Below, in pieces: positions 13,471 through 23,310 of a stretch of 64,000 nt of DNA (position 1 is the first letter of the stretch; the number at the start of each line of letters is the position of its first letter). A program made the translations under genes and the position numbers. This DNA is from Lepisosteus oculatus (taxonomy: Eukaryota > Chordata > Actinopteri > Semionotiformes > Lepisosteidae): the NCBI RefSeq assembly GCF_040954835.1, contig NC_090709.1:37990776-38054775 (forward strand), given 5' to 3'. The notes beneath the pieces are model-generated. The model saw only the letters and a program-made list of their open reading frames with translations, was not told the origin of the DNA and did not search any database.

Positions 13471-13639
13471 CGCACAATCGCCCTCATCTCTCAAGACCCT
13501 CCTCCCACTATACCCCCCGCTTACACCAATCTTCACTTGGCTTTTTGCAAACAGAGTGCACTGTCTCTTCACCCTCATCGCCCTTACGACTGTCCGATCG
13601 ATCTGACCCCGGGCACTCTACCTCCCAGAGGATGCATTT

Positions 13640-14431
13640 ACCCCCCACCTGTACTGGAATTTAAGGGTTTGGAAAGCTACATACAGGACTCGCTCAAGTT
13701 GCCCCTCCTCATCCCCTGCATGTGCAAGTTTTTTTTTCATCGGAAGGAAAGACAGCTCTTTAAGACCATGCGTTGATTACCACAGTCTTAATGCCATTAC
13801 AATCAAGAATCACAACCCTCTGCCCCTTATCCCTGCAGCCATAGAAGCCGTCAGAGGCACCACCATCTTCTCTAATCTCGATCTACGTGGTGCCTACAAC
13901 CTCATTCGCATCCACAAGGGCAACAAATGGAAAACTGCTTTCGTTACCACCCACAGTCTCTATGAATATCAAGTCATGCCGTTCGGTCTCGCGAATGCTC
14001 CTGCGGTCTTCCAGAATTTTATGAACCACATCTTCAGGGACATTATCAATCAGTTTGTTCTGGTCTACATCTTGATCTTCTCCGGCTCTCTTCAGGAACA
14101 CATCACTCACATCGACAACAAACTGTATGCCAAGGCGGAGAAATGCCGTTTTCACATCTCCAAGGTACAATTCCTAGGCTACATTATTTCTCCAATTGGT
14201 ATCAAGATGGACCCTGCCAAGACAGAAGCCATCAAGGACTGGCCCACCCCTAGGAACTTGAAGCAGATTCAACGCTTCCTGCGATTCACCAACTTTTATC
14301 GCCACTTCATCAGGGACTTCAGTTCTGTCGCTGAGCCCATTACCTCCTTGATTTGCAAGGGTCCCAGTCAGGGTAAGTGCTTTTCTCCGCTTGAAGTACC
14401 TTTTTACCTCTGCTCCACTTCACCACCCTGA
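13640..14431 (+). pseudogene. Gypsy copy 1 reverse transcriptase, YxDD box deleted
   Basis: The polymerase core reads in one frame from CVDY (13769) to 14431. It includes the LRGAYNLIRI-type motif A region and MPFGLANAPAVFQNFM. Where YLDDILIFS is expected the sequence reads LVYILIFSGS, so three codons including both catalytic aspartates are missing in frame. A second deletion shortens the segment after QEHITHI. A frameshift near 13760 separates the fingers region, where the usual [14 protein letters not shown] segment is damaged. Confidence 0.9.
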
Positions 14432-14439
14432 CCCTCTCA

Positions 14440-14850
14440 GCCTTTTGCCTTGCAAGTGGATGCCTTGGCACACAGAGTCGGCGCCATCTTCTCCCAGTGC
14501 CATGGGGACAGGGGCATTCTGCATCCCTGTGCCTTTTTCTCTCGGAGACTGTCTCCTGCTGCAATGAATTACGACTTGGGTGACAGGGAACCACTCTCTA
14601 TCAAACTTGCTCTAGAAGAGTGGAGACACTGGCTGGAGGGAGCTCTGCACCCCTTCACTGTCCTTACTGACCACAAGAACCTGGCTTACCTCCAGTCAGC
14701 AAGGCGACTTAAGGCAACTTAACCCCCGTCAAGCTTGATGGTCTCTATTCTTCACCCAATTCGACTTCTTCATTACCTATATACCCGGCTATAAGAATAT
14801 CGAAGCAGACGCCCTATCCCACCTGCACGACCCCCCTGATTCTGAGAATT
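14440..14850 (+). pseudogene. Gypsy copy 1 RNase H and connection
   Basis: The segment beginning [14 protein letters not shown] has the first Asp of RNase [19 protein letters not shown] supplies the Glu, and [17 protein letters not shown] supplies the second Asp with its DHKNL motif. After 14720 the frame shifts, but the QFDFFITYIPG-like and EADALS-like coding continues to about 14830. Confidence 0.85.
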
Positions 14851-14859
14851 CCCCTGAAC

Positions 14860-15370
14860 CCATTGTTCCCTCCCATAAGATCATTTCCGCTATCCGCTGC
14901 GACATTGAGGACCTTGTGCGCCGCTCTCTCTCCAGCCAGCCTGTACCACCCCAGTGCCCCCCGGATAAACTTTGTTACCGACCAAGCTTGCCCCGATGTT
15001 CTCCGCTGGGGTCATGACTCTCGATTCGCCGAACATCCCGGGGTTCTTCGCACCTGCGAGCACATCTCATCGCACTTCTGGTGGCCCTCTCTCAAGACCG
15101 ACGTGGCCGACTATATTAAAACTTGTCCGACCTGCACCATCACCAAGACTCCTTGCCTCAATAGAGCCAGTCTCCCTCAACCCCTCCCTATTCCCAGGCG
15201 TCCCAGGTCACACATCTCCATGGACTTCATTACTGACCTTCCCCCAAGTCAAGGCAAGTCTGTCATTATGGTCATCGTCGATAGATTCTCCAAAGCCGCC
15301 CACTTTGTGCCCCTTACCTCGTTACCTACTGCTCAGGAAATGGCTGACATCTTCGTCCTTCAGGTCTTCA
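14860..15370 (+). pseudogene. Gypsy copy 1 integrase, truncated
   Basis: The N-terminal HHCC zinc finger is visible (HPGVLRT, ISSHFWW, CPTCTITKTPC). The first catalytic Asp of the DDE core follows in SMDFITDLPPSQGKSV, then VDRFSKAAHFVPL. Coding similarity stops at about 15370, before the second Asp and the Glu. The remaining in-frame residues to 15486 are LTR sequence. Confidence 0.88.
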
Positions 15371-15477
15371 CCTCGTATTCCATCTTTCGCCCTTTGGATT
15401 TCTGGACACCTATTCTCTCAGCACCGCATAGGGTCTTAACATCTTTTTACAGCAAGTCCCTAGTGACTTCAATGACG
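15371..15477 (+). mobile_element. Gypsy copy 2, remnant of 5' LTR
   Basis: From CCTCGTATTCC to the terminal AATGACG this aligns with the last part of the 3' LTR at about 20090-20204. The first three quarters of the LTR are absent and replaced by integrase sequence of copy 1. Copy 2's gag starts only 17 bases after the LTR end. Confidence 0.85.
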
Positions 15478-15494
15478 GAACAGTGAGCCTTAAG

Positions 15495-16290
15495 ATGGAC
15501 CCCGCGGGCTCTAATTTTCCTTCAGCGCTGCTGGCAAAGCACTCAGGCACTGGACCAGCTCAGCTCTAAAGTTCAACAATTAGTTAACTTTGTCTCCGGG
15601 TCTGCCCCACAGCCTGTCATTTCCCACCCACCCCGGAACCCCATGCCTCCTCCCACCCTGGACCGATTCGATGGCAATCCGAACGTGCCAGGTTTACCTG
15701 ATGCAGTGCTGGATGGCTTATAATCTCCGTCCAAACTGCTTTCCTACAGATAAAGAAAGGATTGATTTTATGGTAGCCTACCTCTCTTGCCAGGCCCTGG
15801 AATGGGCTGCGGGTCTCCTCACCAGGAATGCTCTGGAAGCTAAGATCTCGCAGTTTCAAGCACTGTTGACCACCAACTTCGGACAGCCCCAATCCTATTT
15901 CGCCACCTCTCGCCTTTCAGTCCTATCGCAAGATGCAAATCCTCTCCAGAAATACATCACAGACTTTCGGGTTCTGGCCTCCCAGCTTGCCTGGAACCAG
16001 GAGGCTCTCATTCATCAATTCCGCAGGGGTCTGTCCCATGCTGGAGAGCTTTGTTTCGCTGGTCGTAGAGTTAGACGTCCACCTGCAGCAACGTAGGGCT
16101 CTAGCCAAACCCCTCCCATTCCTACTCTGGCTACTCCCCCTTCCCCTCTGGTCTTATTCCTTGAAGAACAGAGCTGCCGACTCTCTGAGGGTTGCGGTCT
16201 TTATTGTGGGGCTCCCGATCACCTCAGGGCCTCCTCTCTAGTCCAACCCCTTCGCACCACCCATCCCCCTGCTAAGGTCAGTATCCGTTC
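15495..16290 (+). pseudogene. Gypsy copy 2 gag
   Basis: An ATG at 15495 starts MDPAGSNFPSALL, and a stop follows soon after. The capsid-like core is readable in another frame: CFPTDKERIDFMVAYLSCQA, then ALEWA, then SYFATSRLSVLSQDAN with QKYITDFRVLASQLAWNQEA. This is the pattern of the retrotransposon gag domain. A zinc-knuckle remnant near 16190-16240 reads CGLYCGAPDHLRASS. The first and last cysteines of CCHC appear displaced or lost. Frameshifts separate the pieces. Confidence 0.85.
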
Positions 16291-16360
16291 TCTCAGTCCT
16301 TCCACATCCAGGCTCTCCCTCTGTGCTACTCTTTCCTGGGGCAGTTCTCAGGAACCCATC

Positions 16361-16685
16361 TTGTCTTTTGTTGATTCAGGTGCTGTGGGCAACTTTCTAG
16401 ACTCCGGTCTCGCCACTTCTCTAAGGATTCCCCTGCTGCCAGTCTCCCCTCCCATCCACATACAGTCCATCGACAGCTCCTCCCTCTCTCCGGGATTGGT
16501 GGAATGGCATACGATCCCCCTCTCTCTGCATATGGGTATTACTCACCAAGAACAGATCCAGCTCCTCCTCATCCATTCCCCATCTCTTCCACTTAATCTT
16601 GGTTTTCCCTGGTTGCAAGTACACAATCCTCGTATTTCCTGGCTTGCCGCGATATCACTGCCTGGAGCCCTCGCTGCATTACCCA
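16361..16685 (+). pseudogene. Gypsy copy 2 aspartic protease
   Basis: SFVDSGAVGNFLDSG keeps the catalytic D-S-G, unlike copy 1. It is followed by the same RIPLLPVSPPIHIQSID segment and the LNLGFPWLQVHNPRISW flap and C-terminal region. The domain is cut immediately downstream by a solo LTR insertion at 16686. Confidence 0.85.
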
Positions 16686-17082
16686 TGTCAGGGAACCTAC
16701 AGAGAGAATAGGAGGATCCTTATGCTTGACCGGAATCCTACAGAACACAGAGTAGCAAAGGGACGATCCAAAAGACAAAATCCAAAGGCTGGGTCAATAA
16801 GGGAGGCAAAGGGTTCGTAACGAGAGATATCCAAAAAGAATCCAAAAGTAAAAATCCAGAAGGCGAGGTCAAGAGGTGGAAGCAGATTTGTAATGGGCGA
16901 TCAGTCAAAAGGCTAGGAAACTTGAGGAATTTGAGGAATCTGATGATGTGAGATGTGATGGGTTCAATCAGGGATGAGATTGTGAAGCAGAGGTTCTGGG
17001 AATGTAACATCGCTTGCGAGGGAGAGTGTGGGATGCGACAGGGACAGAATGGCATTTCCGAGGTAGAGTGTGGGGCGTGACA
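16686..17082. mobile_element. Solo LTR inserted in gypsy copy 2, 5-bp target duplication
   Basis: A 397-base insert begins TGTCAGGGAACC and ends GGGGCGTGACA, giving TG...CA ends with a 5-base inverted repeat (TGTCA/TGACA). It is flanked by the direct repeat ACCCA at 16681-16685 and 17083-17087. Gypsy sequence on both sides is continuous with copy 1 when the insert is removed. It has no internal coding. The LTR differs from that of the host element, so it comes from another LTR family. Confidence 0.9.
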
Positions 17083-17087
17083 ACCCA

Positions 17088-17980
17088 TTGTTGTCAACTT
17101 CCCCAGAAACTCCCAATCACCCTCATCTCTCAAAATATCCCATCCACTATACCCCCTGCTTACGCCAATCTTCATCTGGCATTTTGTAAACAGAAAGCAC
17201 TGTCTCTCACCCCACATCGCCCTTACGACTGCCCCATCAATCAAAATCCAGGTACCTTACTTCCCAGTGGATGTATATACCCTGTCTCTATACAGGAATC
17301 CAAGGCCTTAGAAACCTACATCCAGGACTCTCTGAAATCAGAATTTATTCACCCCTCCGCCTCCCCCGCCTGTGCGAGTTTTTTTTGTTGGTAAAAAGGA
17401 TGGCTCCTTAAGACCATGTGTGGATTACCGCAGGCTTAATGCAATTACCGTACAGAACCATTACCATCTGCCTCTTATCCCAGCCGCCAAAGAATCTGTC
17501 CGGGCCACCACCATCTTCTCAAAATTTGACCTAGGTAGTGCCTACAACCTTCATCCGCATCTGCGAGGGCAACGAATGCAAGACGGCTTTCATTACCACT
17601 CACGGCCACTACGAAAACCAGATCATGCATTTAGGTCTCACCAACGCTTCGGCTGTTTTTCAGAATTTCACAAATGACATTTTTCGGGATATTATTAAAT
17701 CGGTATGTCCTGGTCTACCTGGATGATATCTTGGTCTTCTCCAGCACCCTTCACGAACACACAACCCATGTCCGGGAGGTCCCTGGTCGCCTCATTGAGG
17801 ACAAGTTATTTGGCAAGTTGGAGAACTGCCTTTTTCATGTGCCTAGGGTGCAATACCTAGGTGACATTTCTCCACTTGGTGTTCAGATGGACCCTGCCAA
17901 GATGGAAGCCATAAGGGACTGGCCCACCCCCAAGAACTTGAAGCAGATTCAGCACTTCCTGGGTTTTGCCAATTTTTAAC
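17088..17980 (+). pseudogene. Gypsy copy 2 reverse transcriptase
   Basis: Fingers and palm are recognisable: [20 protein letters not shown], then [12 protein letters not shown]. After a frameshift near 17550 come [17 protein letters not shown] and an intact [10 protein letters not shown] active-site box. The C-terminal thumb reads MDPAKMEAIRDWPTPKNLKQ. At least two frameshifts and a stop near 17978 break the frame. Confidence 0.9.
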
Positions 17981-17984
17981 ACCA

Positions 17985-18500
17985 CTTCAGTTCTGTTGCA
18001 GCCCCCATTACCTCCTTGACCGCAAGGGCTCCAAGCATGGCAAAATGGACTCCTGAAGCACCTTTCATCACCTTTTCACCTCTGCTCCACTCCTCCACCA
18101 CCCTGACCCCTCTCTGCCTTTTGTCCTGGAAGTTGATGCCTCCTCTCACAGAGTCGGAGCTATCCTGTCCCAACGTCATGGGGACAGGGGCGCTCTTCAC
18201 CACTGTGCCTTTCTCCCGAAGATTGTTTCCCACCGAGATGAATTCTCTGGGTGACAGGGAGCTACTCTCCATTAAACTCGGTCTCGAAGAGTGGAGACAC
18301 TGGCTGGAGGGGGCCCTGCATCCCTTCACCATCCTCACCCATCACAAGAATCTGACCTACCTCCAGTTGGCAAGGCGACTCAATCCCCGACAAGCCTGGT
18401 GGTCCCTGTTCTTCACCCGATTTGACTCTCTCATCACTTACACTGCTGGCTCTTAGAATGTCAAGGCTGACGCCCTTTCCTACCTGCATGATCTTCCCAA
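17985..18500 (+). pseudogene. Gypsy copy 2 RNase H
   Basis: [20 protein letters not shown] and [20 protein letters not shown] match copy 1. The second-Asp position reads THHKN where copy 1 has TDHKN, so that acidic residue is lost. The N-terminal VDAS region is in another frame near 18135. The connection ends with [11 protein letters not shown] and a stop. Confidence 0.85.
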
Positions 18501-18529
18501 CTGAGAAACCCCTTAAACCCATTATCCCT

Positions 18530-19725
18530 CCTCATAAGATTGACGCCATCCGCTGCAACATTGAGAACCTCGTACGACGCTCACTGTCCAACCAGCCCGT
18601 ACTCCCCCCCCAGTGCCCTCCGGATAAGCTTTTCGTTGCTGACCAGGTCTGCTCCGACATTCTCCGCTGGGGCCATGACTCTCACGTTGCCGGTCATCTG
18701 GGGGTTCGACGCACCATCTCCTCTCACTTCTGGTGGTCCTCCCTCGAGACCGATGTCACCGACTGTTAAGGCTTGTTCCACTTGTGCCAGGATCAAGACA
18801 CCTTGTCTCAGAAGAGCTGGTCTCCTTCAACCTCTCCCTATCCCCAAGCATCCCTGGTCTCACGTCGCCGTGGATTTCCTTGCTGATCTCCTGTTAAGTA
18901 AAGGCAAGTCTGTCATTCTTGTCGTTGTTGATAGATTTTCCAAAGCCGCCCAGTTTGTTCCCCTTACCTCGTTACCCACTGCCCAGAAGATGGCGGACGT
19001 TTTCGTTCATCAGGTCTTCAGACTCCACGGCATACCGACTGATATAGTCTCTGGCAGAGGCCCTCAGTTAACGTTCCACTTTTGGAAAGCTTTCTGCAAG
19101 GCTCTAGGGACCTCCGACTCCCTCGCCACCGGCTATCATCCCGACGCTAACGGCCAGACCGAGCATCTGAGGCAGGAGCTTTTAACCTACCTGCGAGCTG
19201 ACGTTTCCCCATCCCAGAGTGTCTGGGGTATCAACCCTCACTCCTCCTGAATAGCAGCCCCGACTGACTCGGATATTCCCTCCATCTGTCAATATACGTC
19301 TTCTCTTAAAACTCTGGAAAACAAGCACAGAAGACCCTTTCCCAGGCTCCAAAGGGGACAACTTGTCTGGTTATCAACCAAGAACATTCCATTACGCCAA
19401 CCCTCTGTCAAGTTGGGACCCCATTTTGTCGGCCCTTTCTGGGTTGTTTCCAGGATCACCCCGGTTAGCTTTTGTCTTGCTCTCCCCCCTACCCTTCGAA
19501 TCCACCCAACCTTCCACGTTTCTCTTTTTAAGCCTTATCACCGTCTCCCCTCTCTAGACCCCAACCTCGGCCATCTCATCAATGGCACTTCCACCTTGGC
19601 ACTGGGGGCAGTGCCAGTACCTAATAGACTGGGAAGGATAAAGTCCCAAGGACAGATCGTAAGTCCCTCATCAGGATCTTCCATCAGTCTACGGCATCCA
19701 GAGCCGCCCGTGAGCGGAGGGGGGG
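18530..19725 (+). pseudogene. Gypsy copy 2 integrase
   Basis: The zinc-finger region is split by a frameshift. The core contains AVDFLADLL (first Asp), then GIPTDIVSGRGPQLTFHF, where the second catalytic Asp (normally SDRGPQF) is Gly, then YHPDANGQTEHLRQELL with the Glu. The C-terminal barrel region reads GQLVWLSTKNIPLRQPSVKL and GPHFVGPFWVVSRITPV in a later frame. I see no chromodomain. The polypurine tract GAGCGGAGGGGGGG lies at 19712-19725. Confidence 0.88.
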
Positions 19726-19728
19726 TAC

Positions 19729-20204
19729 TGTCACGAACCGCACTCCCGCGTGCACCTCTCCGCATCAACACCTGCACCCTAGTTGAGCAATTAGCACTGC
19801 TCACACCCTCTTTCCCATTTAAACCCTCGCTCACTGTTGAGATGTCTTAGCCTTTCTCTTGTGCGCTTACCTTACTGAACTGACTTCTGGATACCGACCC
19901 CGTTTTGTCTTCAGCAACGTCTTCATTTTTGTCTCACAGCTTTTGGATTTGGATACCTCACAGACCTGACTACTGGATATCCGATTGCTCTGTCCCCGGC
20001 TTTGTCTTCATTTCTGTTTCGCAGCTTTTTGATTTGGACACCGTACCGACTTAACTACTGGAAACCCGACCTAGCCTGCCCATTCGACCTCGTATTCCGT
20101 CTTTCATCCTATGGATTTCTGGACACCTATTCTCTAAGCACCGCATAAGGTCCTAAAATCTCCCCCCCCCCCCTCCACACAAGTCCCTAGTGACTTCAGT
20201 GACA
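19729..20204 (+). mobile_element. Gypsy copy 2, 3' LTR
   Basis: It begins TGTCACGAACC three bases after the polypurine tract and ends CAGTGACA, so the termini are TGTCAC/GTGACA (inverted repeat). It is 476 bases long with a run of 12 C near 20162. No matching target duplication can be tested because the 5' LTR is truncated. Confidence 0.85.
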
Positions 20205-20611
20205 TTTAGCCAGTTGTGGGTCAACTTCAACATCTGTCCAACTGTTTTTGATCATTTAACTTGAGCTTCTTAAAAAAAAAGAAAAGGGTCCTCAGATTAA
20301 AATTAAGTATTACATTAGCTAGATTGAGTGAATGGCCTCCTGTTGTTCATAACCCTTTTAATGGTTTTAGATTCCAGACACTATTGATAAGTAAACCACT
20401 ACCCCACACTGCACAGCATAATAGCTATATTTGAAAACAGTAATGAAAAGTATCTTTTCTCAGGATAACTCCCCTCACAAAGAAAGCCAAGTAACAGTTT
20501 CAATACTCCCAAAACGCAGTATGTCTTACAAAACTGTTAACTTTCAGAACCAATGTGAAACTGAAATAAGACACAGGAAACCCAGACATTACTGGAAGCA
20601 CTCCCCATCCC
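20205..20611. other. No recognisable feature
   Basis: AT-rich sequence downstream of the 3' LTR. I see no supported gene or repeat. Confidence 0.4.
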
Positions 20612-20632
20612 AGTGTATTACCTGCAGTGTTC

Positions 20633-20668
<36 letters not shown>

Positions 20669-20830
20669 AGTTTCTCAACCCAAAGCAAGGTTGTATAAGG
20701 TGAGGGGGGCTGTCTGGTGTGTAAATGCTATTGAGTCATGAAGACCCTCTATTCCAGTATTACCTGTAGTGTCATCTTCAAAAAAAAGTTTCACAACACA
20801 AAGCATGACTTGGAAAGTATAAAACACTTA
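20612..20830. repeat. Tandem duplication around a 31-base poly-A run
   Basis: A module reading CCAGTGTATTACCTGCAGTG, poly-A, then TTTCTCAACCCAAAGCA at 20612-20686 is repeated in shorter form at about 20753-20807 (CCAGTATTACCTGTAGTG, eight A, TTTCACAACACAAAGCA). The A run at 20637-20667 has 31 A. The unit spacing is about 140 bases. Confidence 0.6.
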
Positions 20831-21449
20831 CTTGCAGCATTGTGCAGCTGCTAATAAGTTTCCGAGTAACAATTTGAATTTTCCTGCTGTCAGCAGTATT
20901 GTGTATATAGTTTACCCTTACCTGAATGAAAACAGGACATAAATAAAGGGTTTCAGAAATCAAACAAAGCTTAATTCCCGTGCTTACAGTCTTGGTAATT
21001 GGAGGCTGCGCTGTTCTGCTTCCTATGGTGATATAGGAATTTTTCCACAAAGCCGTATTGAGCAGTATTTCTCACATTGTGAATGTGTGTAAACAGCGGC
21101 CCCCCAGGTTCCAGTTAGTGCATAATTAGGCATTAATGAAAAACCAGAGGTTTTAAAAAAAGAATTAGCTCACTGATGTTTTACCTGGAGGCTGTGAACA
21201 CTTTCACAAGTCGTGGTCTTTAAAATGCATTTGTTTGAAGGCTTTCTGCACTTCCCTTCCAAAGATATGGACAGAAGAATAATTCAGCGTGGTAAAAAAA
21301 ATGGCTATAAAATGACAGTGAAGGCTGTGAAAATTGTCACAATGTACTTTGTACACACAGCCAGTGTTTTCGTAAATCAAGGAGGTTTCGTGAAAAAGCT
21401 ACAGGCATGCCAATGTAATCTTTTTAAATTTTTAGAAACGTTTTTTAGA
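20831..21449. other. No recognisable gene
   Basis: AT-rich intergenic sequence. Short ORFs on both strands have no family-like motif. A module CTTACTTGCAGCATTGTGCAGC / TTTACCTGGAGGCTGTGAAC may be weakly repeated. Confidence 0.4.
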
Positions 21450-22840
21450 ACCATAAAATACCAGGAGAGCAGAAAAAGACCCCATGCAAAGAGGCCGAAC
21501 AGGGAGTTAGCCCGGGCTCAGCAGTGCAAAGAGTTCTGGATTGGCATATAGAAACCTTTTGTCACGGATGTCAGAAAGGACGAACCATGGAATGGCAGGA
21601 GAGCAAAAAGACCCCATGCGTAGGAGCAAGACGGGGGTTAGCCTGGGCTCAGCTGTTCAGGTAAAAAAAAAAAAAAAAACCTTTATTGAGTAGAGGAAGG
21701 GGGGGCTGGACTGGGCTCCGGAGGAGCAACACAAAAAAAGGCAGAACAGACAAAATCAAACAACAAAAATAAACCCTAATGGAACAGGGGAAACAATTAA
21801 CACATAGGGGCATGGAAACCCAGACCAGAGGTGGTGGGAGCTCGGAGCCAGGGAGATCAGAGTGCATGGGAGCCCAGGACAAAGTTAAAACATGCAACAG
21901 GTGGGGCTACCTGGTGCTAGGTGGATTTCAGGACATCCAAACGTCAATGCTGAGTGAGAAGCAGAGCAGAAGCAGGAAATAAATAGGCTACACAAAAAGA
22001 CAAGAATAAATCACATGGAACTAGGAACAGGAGGAAAGTAGAGCGCCCTCTAGGTGTACTGGGCGTGACACCTATGCCCTCAGGCCACGGACGGAGCAGC
22101 GACCTGGTGCTAGGCGGGGTCTCAGGATATCCAAACATCAATGCTGAGCAAAGGAGAATAAGTTACCCAGAAATATATAGCCCCCACGAGAGAGAGACAC
22201 CGGAAGGAGAGCAAAGCACAGGAAACTAGGGACAAGACAGTAGGAGCACCCTGCAGGGGGCAGGACAGTACGCCCCCCCCCTTAATGGGTGGCTCCTAAC
22301 GTCCAAACAAATAAGTGAGCTGCATAGCACTTGGGGGAGGAAAAACCTCATTTAACAGAAGGGAAACCTCCAGGAGTCCACGGCTGAGAGCTGCCCCCTC
22401 CTCCAGGGTATTAAAACTTTATTGGGTAGAGGAAGGGGGGGGGTCAGGTAGAGCTCCGGAGACTTGCCAAAAAAAAAAAAGCACAAACCACAACAGAATT
22501 AAACCTGGGAGACCATAAAGAAGGGGAAACCGGGAAGTGAAAAATCAACACCAAGCAAAAAAAAACACAGACTGGGCAAAACATGTTCAACATTCTATCA
22601 CTGATATCGGAATGAACAACCGAAGGAGAGCCAGGCAAGGAGCCCGCTCACAGACACGGATGTCCGGAGTGATATCCGGCAATAAGAATAGGAAAGCCAG
22701 CTCAACATTCAATCACGGAAGCCAGGAGAGACAACCCAAAGAAAGCCAAGTATTCAGAAGTGTATGTCGGGATGGCATGACAGACTGACCCACTCACAGG
22801 CTCGGAAGTCAAGAGTAGCATCCCACGAATAGAATATCAG
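21450..22840 (-). mobile_element. Cluster of related LTR fragments
   Basis: Modules recur several times. GGAGAGC(A)AAAA(A)GACCCCATGC occurs at about 21463 and 21599. CTTTATTG(A/G)GTAGAGGAAGGGGGG occurs at about 21682 and 22417. ACCTGGTGCTAGG(T/C)GG occurs at about 21910 and 22102. On -, a G-rich tract at about 22270 precedes TGTCCTGCCCCC, like a polypurine tract entering an LTR. This fits a - strand LTR element broken up by duplication or nested insertion. No coding domain is recognisable. Confidence 0.6.
21560..22070 (-). mobile_element. Candidate solo LTR
   Basis: TGTCACGG...GGGCGTGACA gives a 511-base segment with TG...CA ends and a 7-base inverted repeat (TGTCACG/CGTGACA). Flanks CCTTT (21555-21559) and CCTAT (22071-22075) match at four of five positions, a possible decayed 5-bp target duplication. 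It has the same terminus type as the gypsy LTR at 19729. Confidence 0.55.
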
Positions 22841-22852
22841 AACTGAAAAAAA

Positions 22853-23310
22853 ACTACATTCATTAATACTATTAGTAATATCTTCAGTAAATACTGATGC
22901 ATAAAATATTTATGATAAAGGTAGGTTGTGTGCTTTTGTCCAACTGAGCAATCTTGCTTTCATCGAATATACCCTTTTTAATGTTGGATGATTAACATGC
23001 TGTAATACACAGTTTAAAGTCTAAAGAATATACAACTTAAATTCTTAATTGAATAAAGATTGTCCCTCAGCAGTGATCGGGATTCAAAACTGGCAATTTC
23101 TGGTGACAGCTCAAATGCTGGACATGCAAGGTTAAGCTTTATGAGCTCCACCTGGTGGTTTTACAAGGTGATTCCGGGTACTATTAACAATCTAATTTGC
23201 ATACAGTCAATTGCAGTATGACACGAAATTGCGCGTTTTGATGCAACACGCCCACCGCGTTGTACCACAGCATACCCAGCTCGTTTTGAATGGCTGCATC
23301 TGTACAAATC
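22853..23310 (+). repeat. Dispersed repeat, inverted copy at 63384-63632
   Basis: TTAATACTATTAGTAATATCTTC near 22862, GACAGCTCAAA near 23105, GCTTTATGAGCTCCACCT near 23136 and TTTTGAATGGCTGCATCTGT near 23285 occur in the same order on the - strand of 63384-63632. The copy here has an extra segment of about 195 bases between the first and second landmarks. No ORF is conserved. Confidence 0.7.

Larger units (their letters stand above)
13081..15370 (+). mobile_element. Ty3/gypsy retrotransposon, copy 1 (truncated at both ends)
   Basis: The order is protease, reverse transcriptase, RNase H, integrase, which is the Ty3/gypsy order. There is no gag and no LTR of its own. Similarity to copy 2 begins near 13081, just before the protease, and stops at about 15370 inside integrase. 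There it runs directly into a partial LTR belonging to copy 2. Reading frames are broken between domains, so the element cannot move by itself. Confidence 0.93.
15371..20204 (+). mobile_element. Ty3/gypsy retrotransposon, copy 2 (nearly full length, broken)
   Basis: The element has a partial 5' LTR (15371-15477), gag, protease, reverse transcriptase, RNase H, integrase, a polypurine tract and a complete 3' LTR (19729-20204). It is the same family as copy 1. Many frameshifts and a foreign solo LTR (16686-17082) inactivate it. The last about 105 bases of the two LTR copies match well, with scattered changes, which indicates an old insertion. Confidence 0.93.

Noticed and set aside
15371..15486. 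C-terminal tail of the copy 1 integrase ORF
   Set aside because: The residues after about 15370 translate LTR sequence, shown by its match to 20090-20204.
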